Source: a virus. Taken from it: 57,458 nt of DNA. A program made the translations under genes and the position numbers. The stretch is taken from positions 1-57,458 of the IMG/VR virus record IMGVR_UViG_3300025418_000002, one strand, 5' to 3'. Shown here piece after piece: positions 23,467-32,973 of the stretch. The notes under the pieces are model-generated. The model did no database searches, was not told where the DNA came from, and saw nothing but the letters and a program-made list of their open reading frames with translations. The first letter of the stretch is position 1. Each line of letters starts with the position of its first letter.

Positions 23467-23553
23467 ATGAGATGGCAAGCCACATACAATGCCCTGCTCT
23501 ATTTTAGCCTGATAGGCACGGGCTGTTTTCTCATTACAGTCATGTATAGATAG
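23467..23553 (+). CDS. Very small membrane peptide (28 aa)
   Basis: GAGGAGG lies 10 bases before the ATG at 23467, giving MRWQATYNALLYFSLIGTGC... a single hydrophobic helix. The strong ribosome site supports a real gene despite its size. The 70 bases before it hold nothing else clear. Confidence 0.45.
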   Translation: MRWQATYNALLYFSLIGTGCFLITVMYR

Positions 23554-23588
23554 GTGTGAGGCGCAAACATAAACAACAATATAAAGCA

Positions 23589-23843
23589 TTAGTTGTCGCT
23601 ATTGTTGGACGCCTTGCCACCTTGTATGGACGCTAACTCGCCTATTGGATTGGTTTTAAACGACCTTCTAACGGCTCCCAGCATCATTAATGCCTCTTTC
23701 TTTAGCTCCTCATCCTTTATGTGGCAACAAAGGGAAAGGAGCTTGGTAAAAGCAGAACACCTGGCAGCCACTGGGTCTAATTCGGCCTCTTCAATAATGT
23801 CTGGGCCGTCGTATAGTGCGTCCTCATCATCATCCCCAATCAT
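23589..23843 (-). CDS. Acidic hypothetical protein (84 aa)
   Basis: Starts MIGDDDEDALYDGPDIIEE, strongly acidic at the N-terminus, then helical (AFTKLLSLCCHIKDEELKKE). GGAGG precedes the ATG. It follows the HNH gene on the minus strand. Acidic N-termini of this kind occur in DNA mimics, but nothing specific is recognised. Confidence 0.65.
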   Translation of the reverse strand: MIGDDDEDALYDGPDIIEEAELDPVAARCSAFTKLLSLCCHIKDEELKKEALMMLGAVRRSFKTNPIGELASIQGGKASNNSDN

Positions 23844-23863
23844 GACAGCCTCCTTGGTTTGAT

Positions 23864-24604
23864 CTATAGTAACATACCCCTAGACCTCATAAAGTCCATT
23901 TGGTCATGGGATGCTTTTGATTTATTACAGGGTTCACATAAAAGTTGCAGGTTGCTAGGCCAGTTTGACCCCCCCTTGCTGAGGGCGACAATATGGTCAA
24001 GATGGTAGGGTGATTTTTTCAAACTAACCTTGCAGATGGCGCATTTCTTTTTTTGCATAGTATATATTCTATCAACATCTTCTTGGGTAAATGATCCTTC
24101 CGCCTCAGAAAGCCTAGCTCTCCTGGTTTGTTTGTAAATCTTCCTTTTTGATTTATTGCCGGATTCCCATAATTTTTGATATTCCTTTGCCGCTTCCTTA
24201 TTTTTATTTCTCCATTCACGGGACTTGCTTTTCTCTTTTTCATGATTGTTGTAATAATATTTTTTATAATTTTCTCTGTTTTTCTCTGGATTTGCACTTA
24301 CCCGTTTGAAATCAGATATTTTTTTACATTCAAGGCATTCCCTGTTTTTGGTTCTTCTTTGAGATATATGACCTTTTATGCATTCCCTAGCCTCAAAGAA
24401 TTTACTAAGACCATTTTTCTTTGCTTCCTCCCTGGTGACAATTTCCCCATCATAGGGCTTATACCTACTCTCAATATCTTTTAATTTTAGTGGGAGTTTT
24501 TTTCTTACGCCAACCAAAATCTTTCTCTTGACGGACAATTTCAGTTGTGTAGGGTTGCTATTGTATATGATGTATATATCAACTTCAATAAAGAACGGTG
24601 ACAA
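23864..24604 (-). CDS. HNH endonuclease
   Basis: An HNH homing-type nuclease of up to 246 aa. The N-terminal part has a zinc finger-like CIKGHISQRRTKNRECLECKK, followed by a basic linker (KSREWRNKNKEAAKEY). The HNH core is CAICKVSLKKSPYHLDHIVA (Cys pair, then HLDH), SKGGSNWPSNLQLLCEPCNK. The stated start is a TTG next to the divergent gcrA start, so the first ~20-40 residues are uncertain. Such genes are often mobile insertions in phage genomes; here it separates the plus-strand replication block from gcrA. Confidence 0.85.
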   Translation of the reverse strand: MSPFFIEVDIYIIYNSNPTQLKLSVKRKILVGVRKKLPLKLKDIESRYKPYDGEIVTREEAKKNGLSKFFEARECIKGHISQRRTKNRECLECKKISDFKRVSANPEKNRENYKKYYYNNHEKEKSKSREWRNKNKEAAKEYQKLWESGNKSKRKIYKQTRRARLSEAEGSFTQEDVDRIYTMQKKKCAICKVSLKKSPYHLDHIVALSKGGSNWPSNLQLLCEPCNKSKASHDQMDFMRSRGMLL

Positions 24605-25024
24605 ATGATTGATATTGAAACAAAAAACAAAATAACAAAAATGTGGGAAGAAGGATTTACAGGAGGGGAGATTGCTTCACTTTTGAAAATAACAAGGAAT
24701 ACTGTGATGGGATTCCTTTACAGGGTGAAGAAAGGTGGAAGGGTATTTGAAAGAACACAAATTGAAAAGCCACCAGCTGAAAAAACAAAAAAAGTTGCAC
24801 TAAAAAAATATACAAACAAAGAAATAACATTTAGTTCAGAAGATGAAACAATGGAATTTAAGAATATAAGGCTGTTTGATTTAAGCCTTAACACTTGCCG
24901 TTACATTGTTTCAGAAATTGATGGAATTGATACTTTGTATTGCGGGAATGAAACAACAAAAAGACCTTATTGCCAGCACCACCACAGAATTTGCTACAAA
25001 AGAACGCCGTTAATAAAAGTATGA
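24605..25024 (+). CDS. gcrA: GcrA-like cell-cycle transcription regulator
   Basis: A 139-aa homologue of GcrA, the alphaproteobacterial regulator that works with sigma70 RNA polymerase and responds to CcrM (GAnTC) methylation. The N-terminal HTH reads MWEEGFTGGEIASLLKITRN, then TVMGFLYRVKKGGR (cf. GcrA's RNAVIGKVHRLGLSGR). The C-terminal module LFDLSLNTCRY (C98), YCGNETTKRPYCQHHH (C113, C123, H125-127) and C130 matches the Cys/His tail of GcrA. The linker is shorter and Lys-rich. No CcrM-type methylase gene is present in the window, so it likely uses the host's methylation or acts without it. Confidence 0.88.
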   Translation: MIDIETKNKITKMWEEGFTGGEIASLLKITRNTVMGFLYRVKKGGRVFERTQIEKPPAEKTKKVALKKYTNKEITFSSEDETMEFKNIRLFDLSLNTCRYIVSEIDGIDTLYCGNETTKRPYCQHHHRICYKRTPLIKV

Positions 25025-25141
25025 TGAATTAATATACTCATAAGCCAAGCGGCCAAGGCGGAAACTGTATAAAGTAATACCGCCTGCCGCGAAGCACTTG
25101 CAAATCATGATTAGTTTTTCCCTATCAAACGGATGCATCAT
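25010..25141 (-). CDS. Small hypothetical protein (43 aa)
   Basis: The ATG at 25139-25141 follows AGGAAA; the product MMHPFDREKLIMICKCF... ends in NSSYFY and overlaps the convergent gcrA gene by 15 bp. It contains a weakly hydrophobic stretch (ICKCFAAGGITLYSF). It is the last minus-strand gene of the late region, after the terminator at 25210. The same DNA superficially resembles a tRNA D-arm, but the coding frame is intact. Confidence 0.5.
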   Translation of the reverse strand: MMHPFDREKLIMICKCFAAGGITLYSFRLGRLAYEYINSSYFY

Positions 25142-25209
25142 TATAATTTCCTAATTTGAATAAGGACTCTAATTATAAATAGAAAAAAACATGCAGCAAA
25201 CAAAAAAGT

Positions 25210-25233
25210 GAAGTGGGAAACATTCCCCACTTC
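25210..25233. terminator. Bidirectional terminator after the S74 fibre gene
   Basis: GAAGTGGG (25210-25217) pairs with CCCACTTC (25226-25233). An A-rich run lies on the left and TTTATTTTTATT on the right, so the hairpin can end transcripts from either side, including the late operon on the minus strand. Confidence 0.85.
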
Positions 25234-25243
25234 TTTATTTTTA

Positions 25244-26551
25244 TTACGACTGTTTAGATTCAAGAGCCGCAATGCGCGCCTCTAGTTCTTTGTTTGATTC
25301 TATAAGCAATGCAACAATATTTTGATATGATACAGCATATTTATCACCAAATGGCTGAGACACAACTTCTGGCAAAATTCCAATTACCTCTTGTGCAATT
25401 AAACCAATGCTTTTTTCCGTAAAACCAATTATATTGTAATAAACACCCCTAAGTTTTTTTACCTTATCTGTTGCATTAGATATTGTTTCTACGTTTTCCT
25501 TAATTCTTGCATCAGAAACAGAATACCACATACCAGTTGAGATATTCATAGCTGAATAATAGGTATAAGTTGGATTGCTAAATCCAATATAACCGTTCCC
25601 AGCACTAAAATCAGAAAATATTTTCCCCCCATAAGTCCCTAAAGAAATTGTTGGATAAGTATTCCCAGTCCCCACAGCGTTTGGGACATTTATAGTTCCG
25701 AATGTCCCTGTTCCGGCCAAAGCAGTAACGCTGCCAGCTATTAGGGTAACACTCCCTGCTGATGATTGATAACCGCTAGTTCCGGCATTGTAGCCATTAG
25801 CAGTAATGCTGCTAGACGCTCCAGATAAACTAATAGTTGCAGACGCTCCTGATAACGTCATGTTCCCATTGCTGACTAAAAGATTGCCGTTTGTTAAAGT
25901 TAATGTGTTTCCATAAGGAGCAGACCCTCCAGATAATGTAGCTGTAGTTAGCGTTAATCCCGGTATAGAAACAGTTCCATTTAATGTTGTTGTTTGCCCA
26001 GTTGGTGTATTTACAGTTAAGGGCCCGTTAACAGTAAGGGACCCATATGTGGAAGGAGCAAGAGGGCCAACAGTAAGATTTCCTGAAAATGTTTGATTGC
26101 CAGTTGCAAGCAAATAACCCGAAGCCGTAGCTGGAAGTGCAAGTATGGCGGATGTGCCATCAGAATAAATGATAGTTGATCCGGCTGTTGAAAGCGTAAC
26201 GCCAACGTCTGATGCGGAACCCTTAATTGTTATAGTGTATGAACCAAGGACGCCAGTATCAATTGTTACAACCCACATTCCTTGAATGTTGTTTTGAATG
26301 ATAAGAGAGGTGTTTTGGCTAATAGAACCAGATATTCTAATACGAACACCTGCAAGTCCAGCTCCAGTTGGATTTGACCCGGAATTACTAAGATTAATAG
26401 CGTTGCCAGAAGAACTACTAAGTGTAACCTGACCAGTCCCGCCAAATGCCTGGTCAATGTCCTGTATACTTAAATTTAATGTCTGGCCCCAATTAATATC
26501 ATTAATTGCTGGATAGGGTAAATTTTTATTTGCAGTATATGAAGTAGTCAT
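25244..26551 (-). CDS. Tail fibre/spike with S74 intramolecular chaperone
   Basis: A 435-aa fibre. The N-terminus (YPAINDINWGQTLNLSIQDI) resembles attachment domains of phage fibres; the middle is a Gly/Ser/Thr-rich beta repeat (TLSGASATISLSGASSSI). The C-terminal ~90 residues are the peptidase S74 chaperone: SDARIKENVETI with the likely self-cleaving Ser346, then IGLIAQEVIGILPEVV and a coiled-coil end (ESNKELEARIAALESK). This domain folds the trimer and is then cut off. Confidence 0.9.
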   Translation of the reverse strand: MTTSYTANKNLPYPAINDINWGQTLNLSIQDIDQAFGGTGQVTLSSSSGNAINLSNSGSNPTGAGLAGVRIRISGSISQNTSLIIQNNIQGMWVVTIDTGVLGSYTITIKGSASDVGVTLSTAGSTIIYSDGTSAILALPATASGYLLATGNQTFSGNLTVGPLAPSTYGSLTVNGPLTVNTPTGQTTTLNGTVSIPGLTLTTATLSGGSAPYGNTLTLTNGNLLVSNGNMTLSGASATISLSGASSSITANGYNAGTSGYQSSAGSVTLIAGSVTALAGTGTFGTINVPNAVGTGNTYPTISLGTYGGKIFSDFSAGNGYIGFSNPTYTYYSAMNISTGMWYSVSDARIKENVETISNATDKVKKLRGVYYNIIGFTEKSIGLIAQEVIGILPEVVSQPFGDKYAVSYQNIVALLIESNKELEARIAALESKQS

Positions 26552-26559
26552 GTTGCCCC

Positions 26560-29262
26560 TCAGATATGGTTGTTTGCTACTTTAAGTGCGCTGACAACAT
26601 TTTCATCAGGCTCCTCAAGCAAAGACTTTGTTTCTGACTGTATTTGCTTCTTAGCATTTTCAGCCATTTTAATAAGTTTTTCAGCCGTCATTGCGGCGCC
26701 AGTTCTTCCGCCTGTTGCTCTTTTTGTTCTGTCTTTAGAAAAAGCAGTTTGCTCTAAAAATGCAGGATAAGCAATTTTAGGAATAGTCCTACCTAAAGAA
26801 TTAGCAGTGCCCTCAATGGCTCCACTTAAAGAAGAAAATGCCTCAGGAGATGGCTTTCTTAACAATTTAGCCATTAATGCTGGATCACGCATGGCTTGCT
26901 GTAAAAGCTGCATAGCGGCATCTTGAGTTGTGCCATACAGGAAAGTATTGAAACTCGAAACAACAGGGGCCGTTAATTTACTGCCAACACCTAGCACTCT
27001 TGCAGCAGCAGCCCCAAAAGGAGCTCCCGAAGCAGCCGCAGAAACATTCTCAGCAATATGGCCAAGGACAGCCGCCGCCGCCACATCAGAAATGGCGCCA
27101 GTGGCCCTGCCGTAAATAATTGACATGATATTATTGTTAGCCAGCTTATCTAGCGTCTTTGTTCCAGCTACTTTTCCAGCAGGAAGTTTTGAGACGACTT
27201 TTGCCGAACGGTGCAACGCATCAAGATAGGCCTGAAGGTTTGTATTATTTCCAGCAATTCTACTCAATTCATGACTGTGTTGATCCATGAATTGAGCTAA
27301 AGCCTTAGGATTATTTCTATTGGCTATTGATTGGAAGTTTTCAGTTAGCTGCCGCATCCTTGCGGCCTCAGCTGATTCACCCGCTCTTTGAGCAATATTA
27401 GAAATTCTCTCCCGTAAACCAGGAACCTCATTAACAAGGGCTGCGGTTTTAGGGTCAGACAAAAACTTAGTTACATCTTTAGGCGTAACATTAATGTTGG
27501 TGCCGTTTTTAGTTAATTTGCCAATAAGCCAGTTTGAGGCCGCTTCATCAACATTAACGCCTGGAAGGTCCCTAATTTGCCGTAAATTTTGAACAGCGTT
27601 AGGACCAGAAAACATCCTGTCAAATGTTGCTTCGCCAGCAATTTTAGCCCCGCCACCTTGAAGGTCAGAAACCAAATCACTGACAAATTTAGGGCCAAAA
27701 GTTGAATGGTAGTCAGCAGTTGCAGCTCTAGCGTTATTCCAAGCAGACCTTTGGCCAATATTCCTAAAATCAAAAATAACATTATCTTCATTATTTATAA
27801 TTTCTGCTAATTTTGCCCCTAACTCATTATTTACAAACTGTCCAAAATTATCTCCCTTTCTACCAGCTTCCCTTCCGGCAGATAAAACCTGGGACCGTAA
27901 ATCTTGAACATGGGAGAGTGGTATATTCCCCGTTTCCATTCCCCTAATCTGGTCCATAACATCAATAACATTTTTTGGTATCATCTGCATACGTGAAGGG
28001 GAAAGTTCATCTAAGTAACTGTCAATAGTATTTATTACCTTGTTTCTTTCCAGGGCGGCCCCCTTTAAGCTTGGATTATCCCACGCATTTTTTACAGCCC
28101 TGTCTTTTTCTTCTTCAAGAGCCTCAACAACACTTTTAACATGTCTTGCCGCTTCGCCTTGAGGATTAAAGCCTGTTGGAAGCCCAACAGCGGCCTCCAT
28201 ATCAACAGAAGGTATTTCACCAGCAACTCTTTGGGGAGCCCTAGCAGCGGCGGCGGATGTAGATTGCTCAGAAAGAGCTTCTTGAGCCTTTCTTAACGCA
28301 AGCTCAGTGTCAGACTCTTTTTGTCCTGCTCTTTCAAAAATATTCTCAAGACCTTTAGCCTCACCACCACCAAGAACCTGCGCAGTTGTTGGCTCAACGC
28401 CTGGAATATATCTGTCTGTTGGCGCAAGCTCCCTTGCCGCAACTTCACCCTCTAACCTTGTCGCCGCCTTTTCTGGTTCAGCAAAAGCCTCTCTTGCAAC
28501 TTGGCCAGCAATCTTTTCAGCTCTTGCTTGAACAGCCGGGGCACTTCGTGCTTCCATAGCCGCCGCACCAGCTGTTCCAGCTAAGGCACCAGGAAGGGCG
28601 CCAATTAATCTTGCCGCTGTCTCGTAGTCAGTGCCTTTTGTAGCCTGGCCAGCAGCCTCTGATGTTAACCCAGATAAGGCTCCAGTTGTCATGCGCTGAC
28701 CAAGAGTTCCCGGTCCAGCTAAAGATGCTCCCGCAAACTCACCCGCAGTCTGTCCAAACTTGCCAGGAATTGTTTTTGCTTCATAAGAGGGCATGCCAGC
28801 ACGTTTTGCTGTTTCTACTACGCCTCTTCCCGTTATTACGGGGACGCCCAAAATACTGGTCACTTCGCCGCGTTTTTCAGCTTCCGACCTTGGCGCAACT
28901 TCCTCACCAAGTTTTTTGCCAGCTTCAATAAATTGTTCAGCCGTTTTACCTTGCGGAAGAAGACCAGCCTTTTCCGCAAGTTTAACTGCCCCGTAAGTGG
29001 CCTTTTCAGCCCCAAGATCATAGAGCTGGCCAAGAGAGCCAATAATACCAGGGGTTGAAACAACGCCAGTTGCTAATCCTGAAGCGGTTCCTTTAGCAAC
29101 ATCCTCAGCAATACCAGGCTTGCCTTCATGAACCACAGGAGGAGGCGCATATTCTTTTGGCATTGGCGCAAAGGTCATTGCCGGCGCGCGTTCTTCCTTC
29201 TTCTCTTCTTTGCGAAGATGTGGAGGTGCGTAGTCTTCTGGCATTGACTCAAAGTCATCCAT
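26560..29262 (-). CDS. Large internal virion (ejection-type) protein
   Basis: A 900-aa protein with repeated proline motifs at the N-terminus (MPEDYAPP, MPKEYAPPP), an Ala/Gly-rich stretch (~50-250) and long helices to the end. No catalytic motif is visible. The C-terminus carries KRATGGRTGAAMTAEKL, an example of the GG motif found in other virion-region proteins. Size, alanine content and position beside the transglycosylase protein suggest a podoviral internal protein ejected with DNA. Confidence 0.65.
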   Translation of the reverse strand: MDDFESMPEDYAPPHLRKEEKKEERAPAMTFAPMPKEYAPPPVVHEGKPGIAEDVAKGTASGLATGVVSTPGIIGSLGQLYDLGAEKATYGAVKLAEKAGLLPQGKTAEQFIEAGKKLGEEVAPRSEAEKRGEVTSILGVPVITGRGVVETAKRAGMPSYEAKTIPGKFGQTAGEFAGASLAGPGTLGQRMTTGALSGLTSEAAGQATKGTDYETAARLIGALPGALAGTAGAAAMEARSAPAVQARAEKIAGQVAREAFAEPEKAATRLEGEVAARELAPTDRYIPGVEPTTAQVLGGGEAKGLENIFERAGQKESDTELALRKAQEALSEQSTSAAAARAPQRVAGEIPSVDMEAAVGLPTGFNPQGEAARHVKSVVEALEEEKDRAVKNAWDNPSLKGAALERNKVINTIDSYLDELSPSRMQMIPKNVIDVMDQIRGMETGNIPLSHVQDLRSQVLSAGREAGRKGDNFGQFVNNELGAKLAEIINNEDNVIFDFRNIGQRSAWNNARAATADYHSTFGPKFVSDLVSDLQGGGAKIAGEATFDRMFSGPNAVQNLRQIRDLPGVNVDEAASNWLIGKLTKNGTNINVTPKDVTKFLSDPKTAALVNEVPGLRERISNIAQRAGESAEAARMRQLTENFQSIANRNNPKALAQFMDQHSHELSRIAGNNTNLQAYLDALHRSAKVVSKLPAGKVAGTKTLDKLANNNIMSIIYGRATGAISDVAAAAVLGHIAENVSAAASGAPFGAAAARVLGVGSKLTAPVVSSFNTFLYGTTQDAAMQLLQQAMRDPALMAKLLRKPSPEAFSSLSGAIEGTANSLGRTIPKIAYPAFLEQTAFSKDRTKRATGGRTGAAMTAEKLIKMAENAKKQIQSETKSLLEEPDENVVSALKVANNHI

Positions 29263-29266
29263 GTCC

Positions 29267-32200
29267 TTAGCGCCCCATTAACTTGTCAGTTATGCCATTA
29301 CCAAAGTTCTTATCAATATATTCTCTTACAGTTTGACCATTTGAATATTTCCCATTTGGACCAAACTTCCTAAGGTCTTCAATTGCTCTTGGATTAACTG
29401 TCGAGAGAATAGCCCTATCAGCATATTTTTGCGGCGGGTTTAACTCTCTAAACGCATTTTCTGCGCCTTTAATTGTTTGGTATTTTGCCGCATATTTTTC
29501 CATGAAAGTAAGTTTGTCTTGCTCATATTTTGCAGCTTCTTTTAATCCAGCCGTAATACGCTGGAATCCAAGTTGGGTATTTTCCATGCCTGGATTTGCC
29601 GCAATAGAACGCTCAACAATAAATCCTGGCTCATGTCCAAGACCTTGCGCAGTAGCAAATCCTAGTCGCGTTGTATCTTTTGCTAACGTCTCTGCCGCAG
29701 CTACGTTGCTTGGGTCAAAGAGAGGCTTGCCGCCAATCATGGCGACAATGCCATTGATGTCTTTTGCAATTTGAGTCCGTTGCGCAGCATAAGGACCCCA
29801 CTCCAACCATCCCTCACTAGGAATGTTTTTGGATTGGTTTTCCATTTCATCAATGCGGTAAAGTTGATTGTAAGAAGCGTTTGCAAGCGCCCTTTGCTTA
29901 TCAACCTCTGTCTTTGATGACTCTATTTCCTTTTCCAATGCCCCAGGCGTCATTGCAATATTGTAAGCGCCTGTAGGGGGTTGCATTGTGGATGGGATGT
30001 CTGTTGTTGCTTTCCAATTAGCTGCGGAGCCAATTTGATCTTTGCCAATTGGCTTCACCTCTGTTGGTGGAGCCTCTATTGGTTTTTCTCCACCAACTGC
30101 TGTTGGAACTTCATTTGGGTGAGGAGCATTAGAAAGCGGCCTACCTTCAACATCAGAAATTGGCGTTGGGATTTGATTTGGATCATCCTTACGGTTGATG
30201 GTCCAACCAACATTTGGAATCCATTTTTTCTCATAGAGCTCACTAAGAGCTTTTTTAGTTTCAGCTTCCACAAACTTTTGTTCAGCGCCAAGCTTGCCAG
30301 TTCGGGCTCCAACCTCACCTGTTTCAGCACGAGTTTTAGCGGCTTCTTCAGCAGTTTTAAGAGCCTCTTGTCCAATTTTCTTAGTTTCAGCAGAAATTTT
30401 TGGAACTTCCATATAAGAAGCTGCGCCTGCTCCAAGTCCTTTTAATAAAGCGGGAGCAAAGAAGCGGCTTTTAGACTCAGACATTGCACCTAAGCCAGAA
30501 AGCAATGGAACAATAAACCGTTCACTGGTTAAAAAGTCTAATGCCTTCTCCCCTACACCTTCAGGGGCTGTTCCTCTAAGGAATCCAGAAATGCCTTCAC
30601 CTTGTTGCGGTGCTTCAGTTGCAGAAGATGGTGGGGAAATACCAGCCCCCTTGACTGTTGTAGCCATCATGCTGAGCTGTTCCGGCGTCATTTCGCTTAA
30701 ATCAGGCATACCTGCGCCAGCAAGGCCTAAGGCCTTAGGAACATAATCACGGGTCTCTTGCGGAAGAAGAGACATTACATCTCCACCTGGGCCAGCCTTA
30801 TCCAAGGCTTTCTGAACACGCCCAGGGCCAGCATTGTAAGCGGCTAAAGCTAATTCAGGAGTTCCAAATCTTTTTAACTGAGCATCATAGTAAGCTTTAC
30901 CGAGGGCCTTGTTATAGCCTTCATCACTACGAACCCGCTCTGGGTCATATTCTAAGCCAGCAAGTTTAGCAGCCTCCGGGGCGGTTGAAGGCATAATTTG
31001 AGCAATGCCTTCCGCACCTTTAGGAGACGTTAGAACACGACCCTTCTTATCAAATTGGCTACGGCCTGACTCGGCTCCTAACAAACCTTTTTCAAATATA
31101 TCATCATCTGAAACATCATCATCAGGGCCACCATCTTTATATGCGGCGCGAGGAACTGAACCGCCGTCTTTTAGAAGCAATAATGGACCAAGAGCAGCAA
31201 GACCCTCACCAATGCTACTTAACAGTCCACTTCCGGCAGAAGCAGCAGACCCAAGGCCAGCCATCAAGGAATCACCAAGACCGGCACTTGTGGCGCCAGC
31301 CGCCCCACTATCCCCTATAACGCCGGGAATGCTAAACATTCCCTGTCCAAGATTTGCGCTTTTAGCGGCGTCTGAAGCAAGGCCAGAAAGCTTGCCACCA
31401 GTAAGTGAGTCAAGTCCCTTTAATTCACCAAGCGCAGACTTGCCCTGACCATATAAATCAGAAAGAGCACTTAGGCCGGACTTCCCTGAGCTTGTTGGTG
31501 ATGAAAATGGCAGTGGAGACATAGCAGCCATAGTAGGAACATTAGAAGCCTTTGTTGGCTTGATATTCAAATAACCAATGCCGCCATAAAGACCTTCTGA
31601 TGGATCATATTGACTTGATTGACCAGTCCCACCATCAGCAAAGCCACCTCGTGCATAATCACCTGATCCCGTTACACCACCACCAAGTCTTTCTTCAGAA
31701 CCATTAATTGCGCCACCTGATGCAGCCAACGTAGTCCCAAAAAATGAAAGTGGAACTTGTTGGGTTTGTGACCCATATTGATTTGTGCTTTGAGTTTGCC
31801 CGTATAATGGTCCAAGCTGAGAAGCAATATTTGCAGCATATTGGCCAACCTGAAATGGGAAAGCCTGAGACATAAGATATTGGTTGTAAAGTGCTTGCAA
31901 CCCTGCTTGAGCCGTCTGCTGTTCAGTCCCACCTGCACCCATAAGAGCCTGGGCAGCTTGAATTTGAGCTGTTTGTGCGCCAGCACCCAACCCACCCATA
32001 AGTTGTGCGGCTTGAAGCTTTCTAGTTAAATCAGCTTGCTGTTGCGTCTGTTGCTGCTCATAAGCTTGGCGACCTAATGTTCCAATATTGGCATATTGAT
32101 CACCAGCCTGAAGAAGACGCGAAAGGTCTGCCTGCTGAAGCTGACCAGCCGTAGAACCAAATTGACCCATAGCCTGGCTGGCAGCCAATTGACGCGCACG

Positions 32201-32950
32201 GTCTGCTTGGCTGGCTTGCTGAGACTGAAATGCAGCGTTAAGGGCCTGCCCATAGCCTTGCTGCATAATGTCGCCGTAAGTCTTGCCGCTAGACATTTCT
32301 TGCTGCGCAGCCAACGTAGCAGCGGCAATACCTGCCCTATCTCCACCAAAAGCCCCTTGCTGAATAGCCTGACCAGTTTGGCCAGCCATTGCCTGCTCTT
32401 GCTGTTGCTTTAAGAAGGCCATTGTCGGGTCAGCGACATCCTTCAAATATGGAGACATAAAACTCTGGATCTGCTGCTGACCAACAGGAGTGGTTAATTG
32501 AGATGCTTGTTGAGCAAGACCAAAACCAGAAGTTAGATACGGATTGGCAGCTTGATACCCCCCAGGGGCTGTGGCGGCCTGTTGTGTATATTGTGCCGCT
32601 GTGTTGTAATATGGCTGAGACTTTTCAGCTATATTAAAATCAGATACATTTTGACCACCAGCTCCTGCCGCCATCCCTAGCGCCGCTTGGTAGGCCGGCT
32701 GTGCTGTGTTTTGCGCCTGTCTAAGGTCCCATATTGACTGTAATTGATCTTGATTAAGCTGCGCCACAAAAGACGAAGGGTCTGAACTATATGGCTGAAA
32801 CTGCCTGTAGGCAGCCGACATAGCTATAGATCCAGCAGGATTGTAATAACCCTCTGCGACACCAGGAAGTGCAGTAACAGTCTGGTTTCCACCTTGAGTA
32901 GTATTTTGAATAGTTGGAGCAGAATTGGACGAAGAACCAAAATTACACAT
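29267..32950 (-). CDS. Large internal virion protein with lytic transglycosylase domain
   Basis: A 1227-aa protein. Residues ~1-400 are Gln/Ala-rich (AQQEMSSGKTYGDIMQQGYG), then Gly-rich linkers include YARGGFADGG and LLKDGGSVPR. Residues ~622-740 are an SLT (GH23) transglycosylase: GAESGRSQFDKKG with the catalytic-type Glu, GIAQIMPSTAPEAA, and LALAAYNAGPGRV. The C-terminal ~450 residues are helical. It probably cuts peptidoglycan at entry so that the DNA channel can cross the wall, as in T7 gp16 or other ejected proteins. Confidence 0.85.
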   Translation of the reverse strand: MCNFGSSSNSAPTIQNTTQGGNQTVTALPGVAEGYYNPAGSIAMSAAYRQFQPYSSDPSSFVAQLNQDQLQSIWDLRQAQNTAQPAYQAALGMAAGAGGQNVSDFNIAEKSQPYYNTAAQYTQQAATAPGGYQAANPYLTSGFGLAQQASQLTTPVGQQQIQSFMSPYLKDVADPTMAFLKQQQEQAMAGQTGQAIQQGAFGGDRAGIAAATLAAQQEMSSGKTYGDIMQQGYGQALNAAFQSQQASQADRARQLAASQAMGQFGSTAGQLQQADLSRLLQAGDQYANIGTLGRQAYEQQQTQQQADLTRKLQAAQLMGGLGAGAQTAQIQAAQALMGAGGTEQQTAQAGLQALYNQYLMSQAFPFQVGQYAANIASQLGPLYGQTQSTNQYGSQTQQVPLSFFGTTLAASGGAINGSEERLGGGVTGSGDYARGGFADGGTGQSSQYDPSEGLYGGIGYLNIKPTKASNVPTMAAMSPLPFSSPTSSGKSGLSALSDLYGQGKSALGELKGLDSLTGGKLSGLASDAAKSANLGQGMFSIPGVIGDSGAAGATSAGLGDSLMAGLGSAASAGSGLLSSIGEGLAALGPLLLLKDGGSVPRAAYKDGGPDDDVSDDDIFEKGLLGAESGRSQFDKKGRVLTSPKGAEGIAQIMPSTAPEAAKLAGLEYDPERVRSDEGYNKALGKAYYDAQLKRFGTPELALAAYNAGPGRVQKALDKAGPGGDVMSLLPQETRDYVPKALGLAGAGMPDLSEMTPEQLSMMATTVKGAGISPPSSATEAPQQGEGISGFLRGTAPEGVGEKALDFLTSERFIVPLLSGLGAMSESKSRFFAPALLKGLGAGAASYMEVPKISAETKKIGQEALKTAEEAAKTRAETGEVGARTGKLGAEQKFVEAETKKALSELYEKKWIPNVGWTINRKDDPNQIPTPISDVEGRPLSNAPHPNEVPTAVGGEKPIEAPPTEVKPIGKDQIGSAANWKATTDIPSTMQPPTGAYNIAMTPGALEKEIESSKTEVDKQRALANASYNQLYRIDEMENQSKNIPSEGWLEWGPYAAQRTQIAKDINGIVAMIGGKPLFDPSNVAAAETLAKDTTRLGFATAQGLGHEPGFIVERSIAANPGMENTQLGFQRITAGLKEAAKYEQDKLTFMEKYAAKYQTIKGAENAFRELNPPQKYADRAILSTVNPRAIEDLRKFGPNGKYSNGQTVREYIDKNFGNGITDKLMGR

Positions 32951-32973
32951 ACCGTCTCTCCAAGCCCCTTAGG

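Noticed and set aside
25030-25115. Possible tRNA (GCCAAGCGGCCAAGGC resembles a D-arm and ACTGTATAAAGT an anticodon arm)
   Set aside because: No paired acceptor stem or TTC-type T-loop fits, and the same DNA encodes a clean 43-aa minus-strand gene with a ribosome site.
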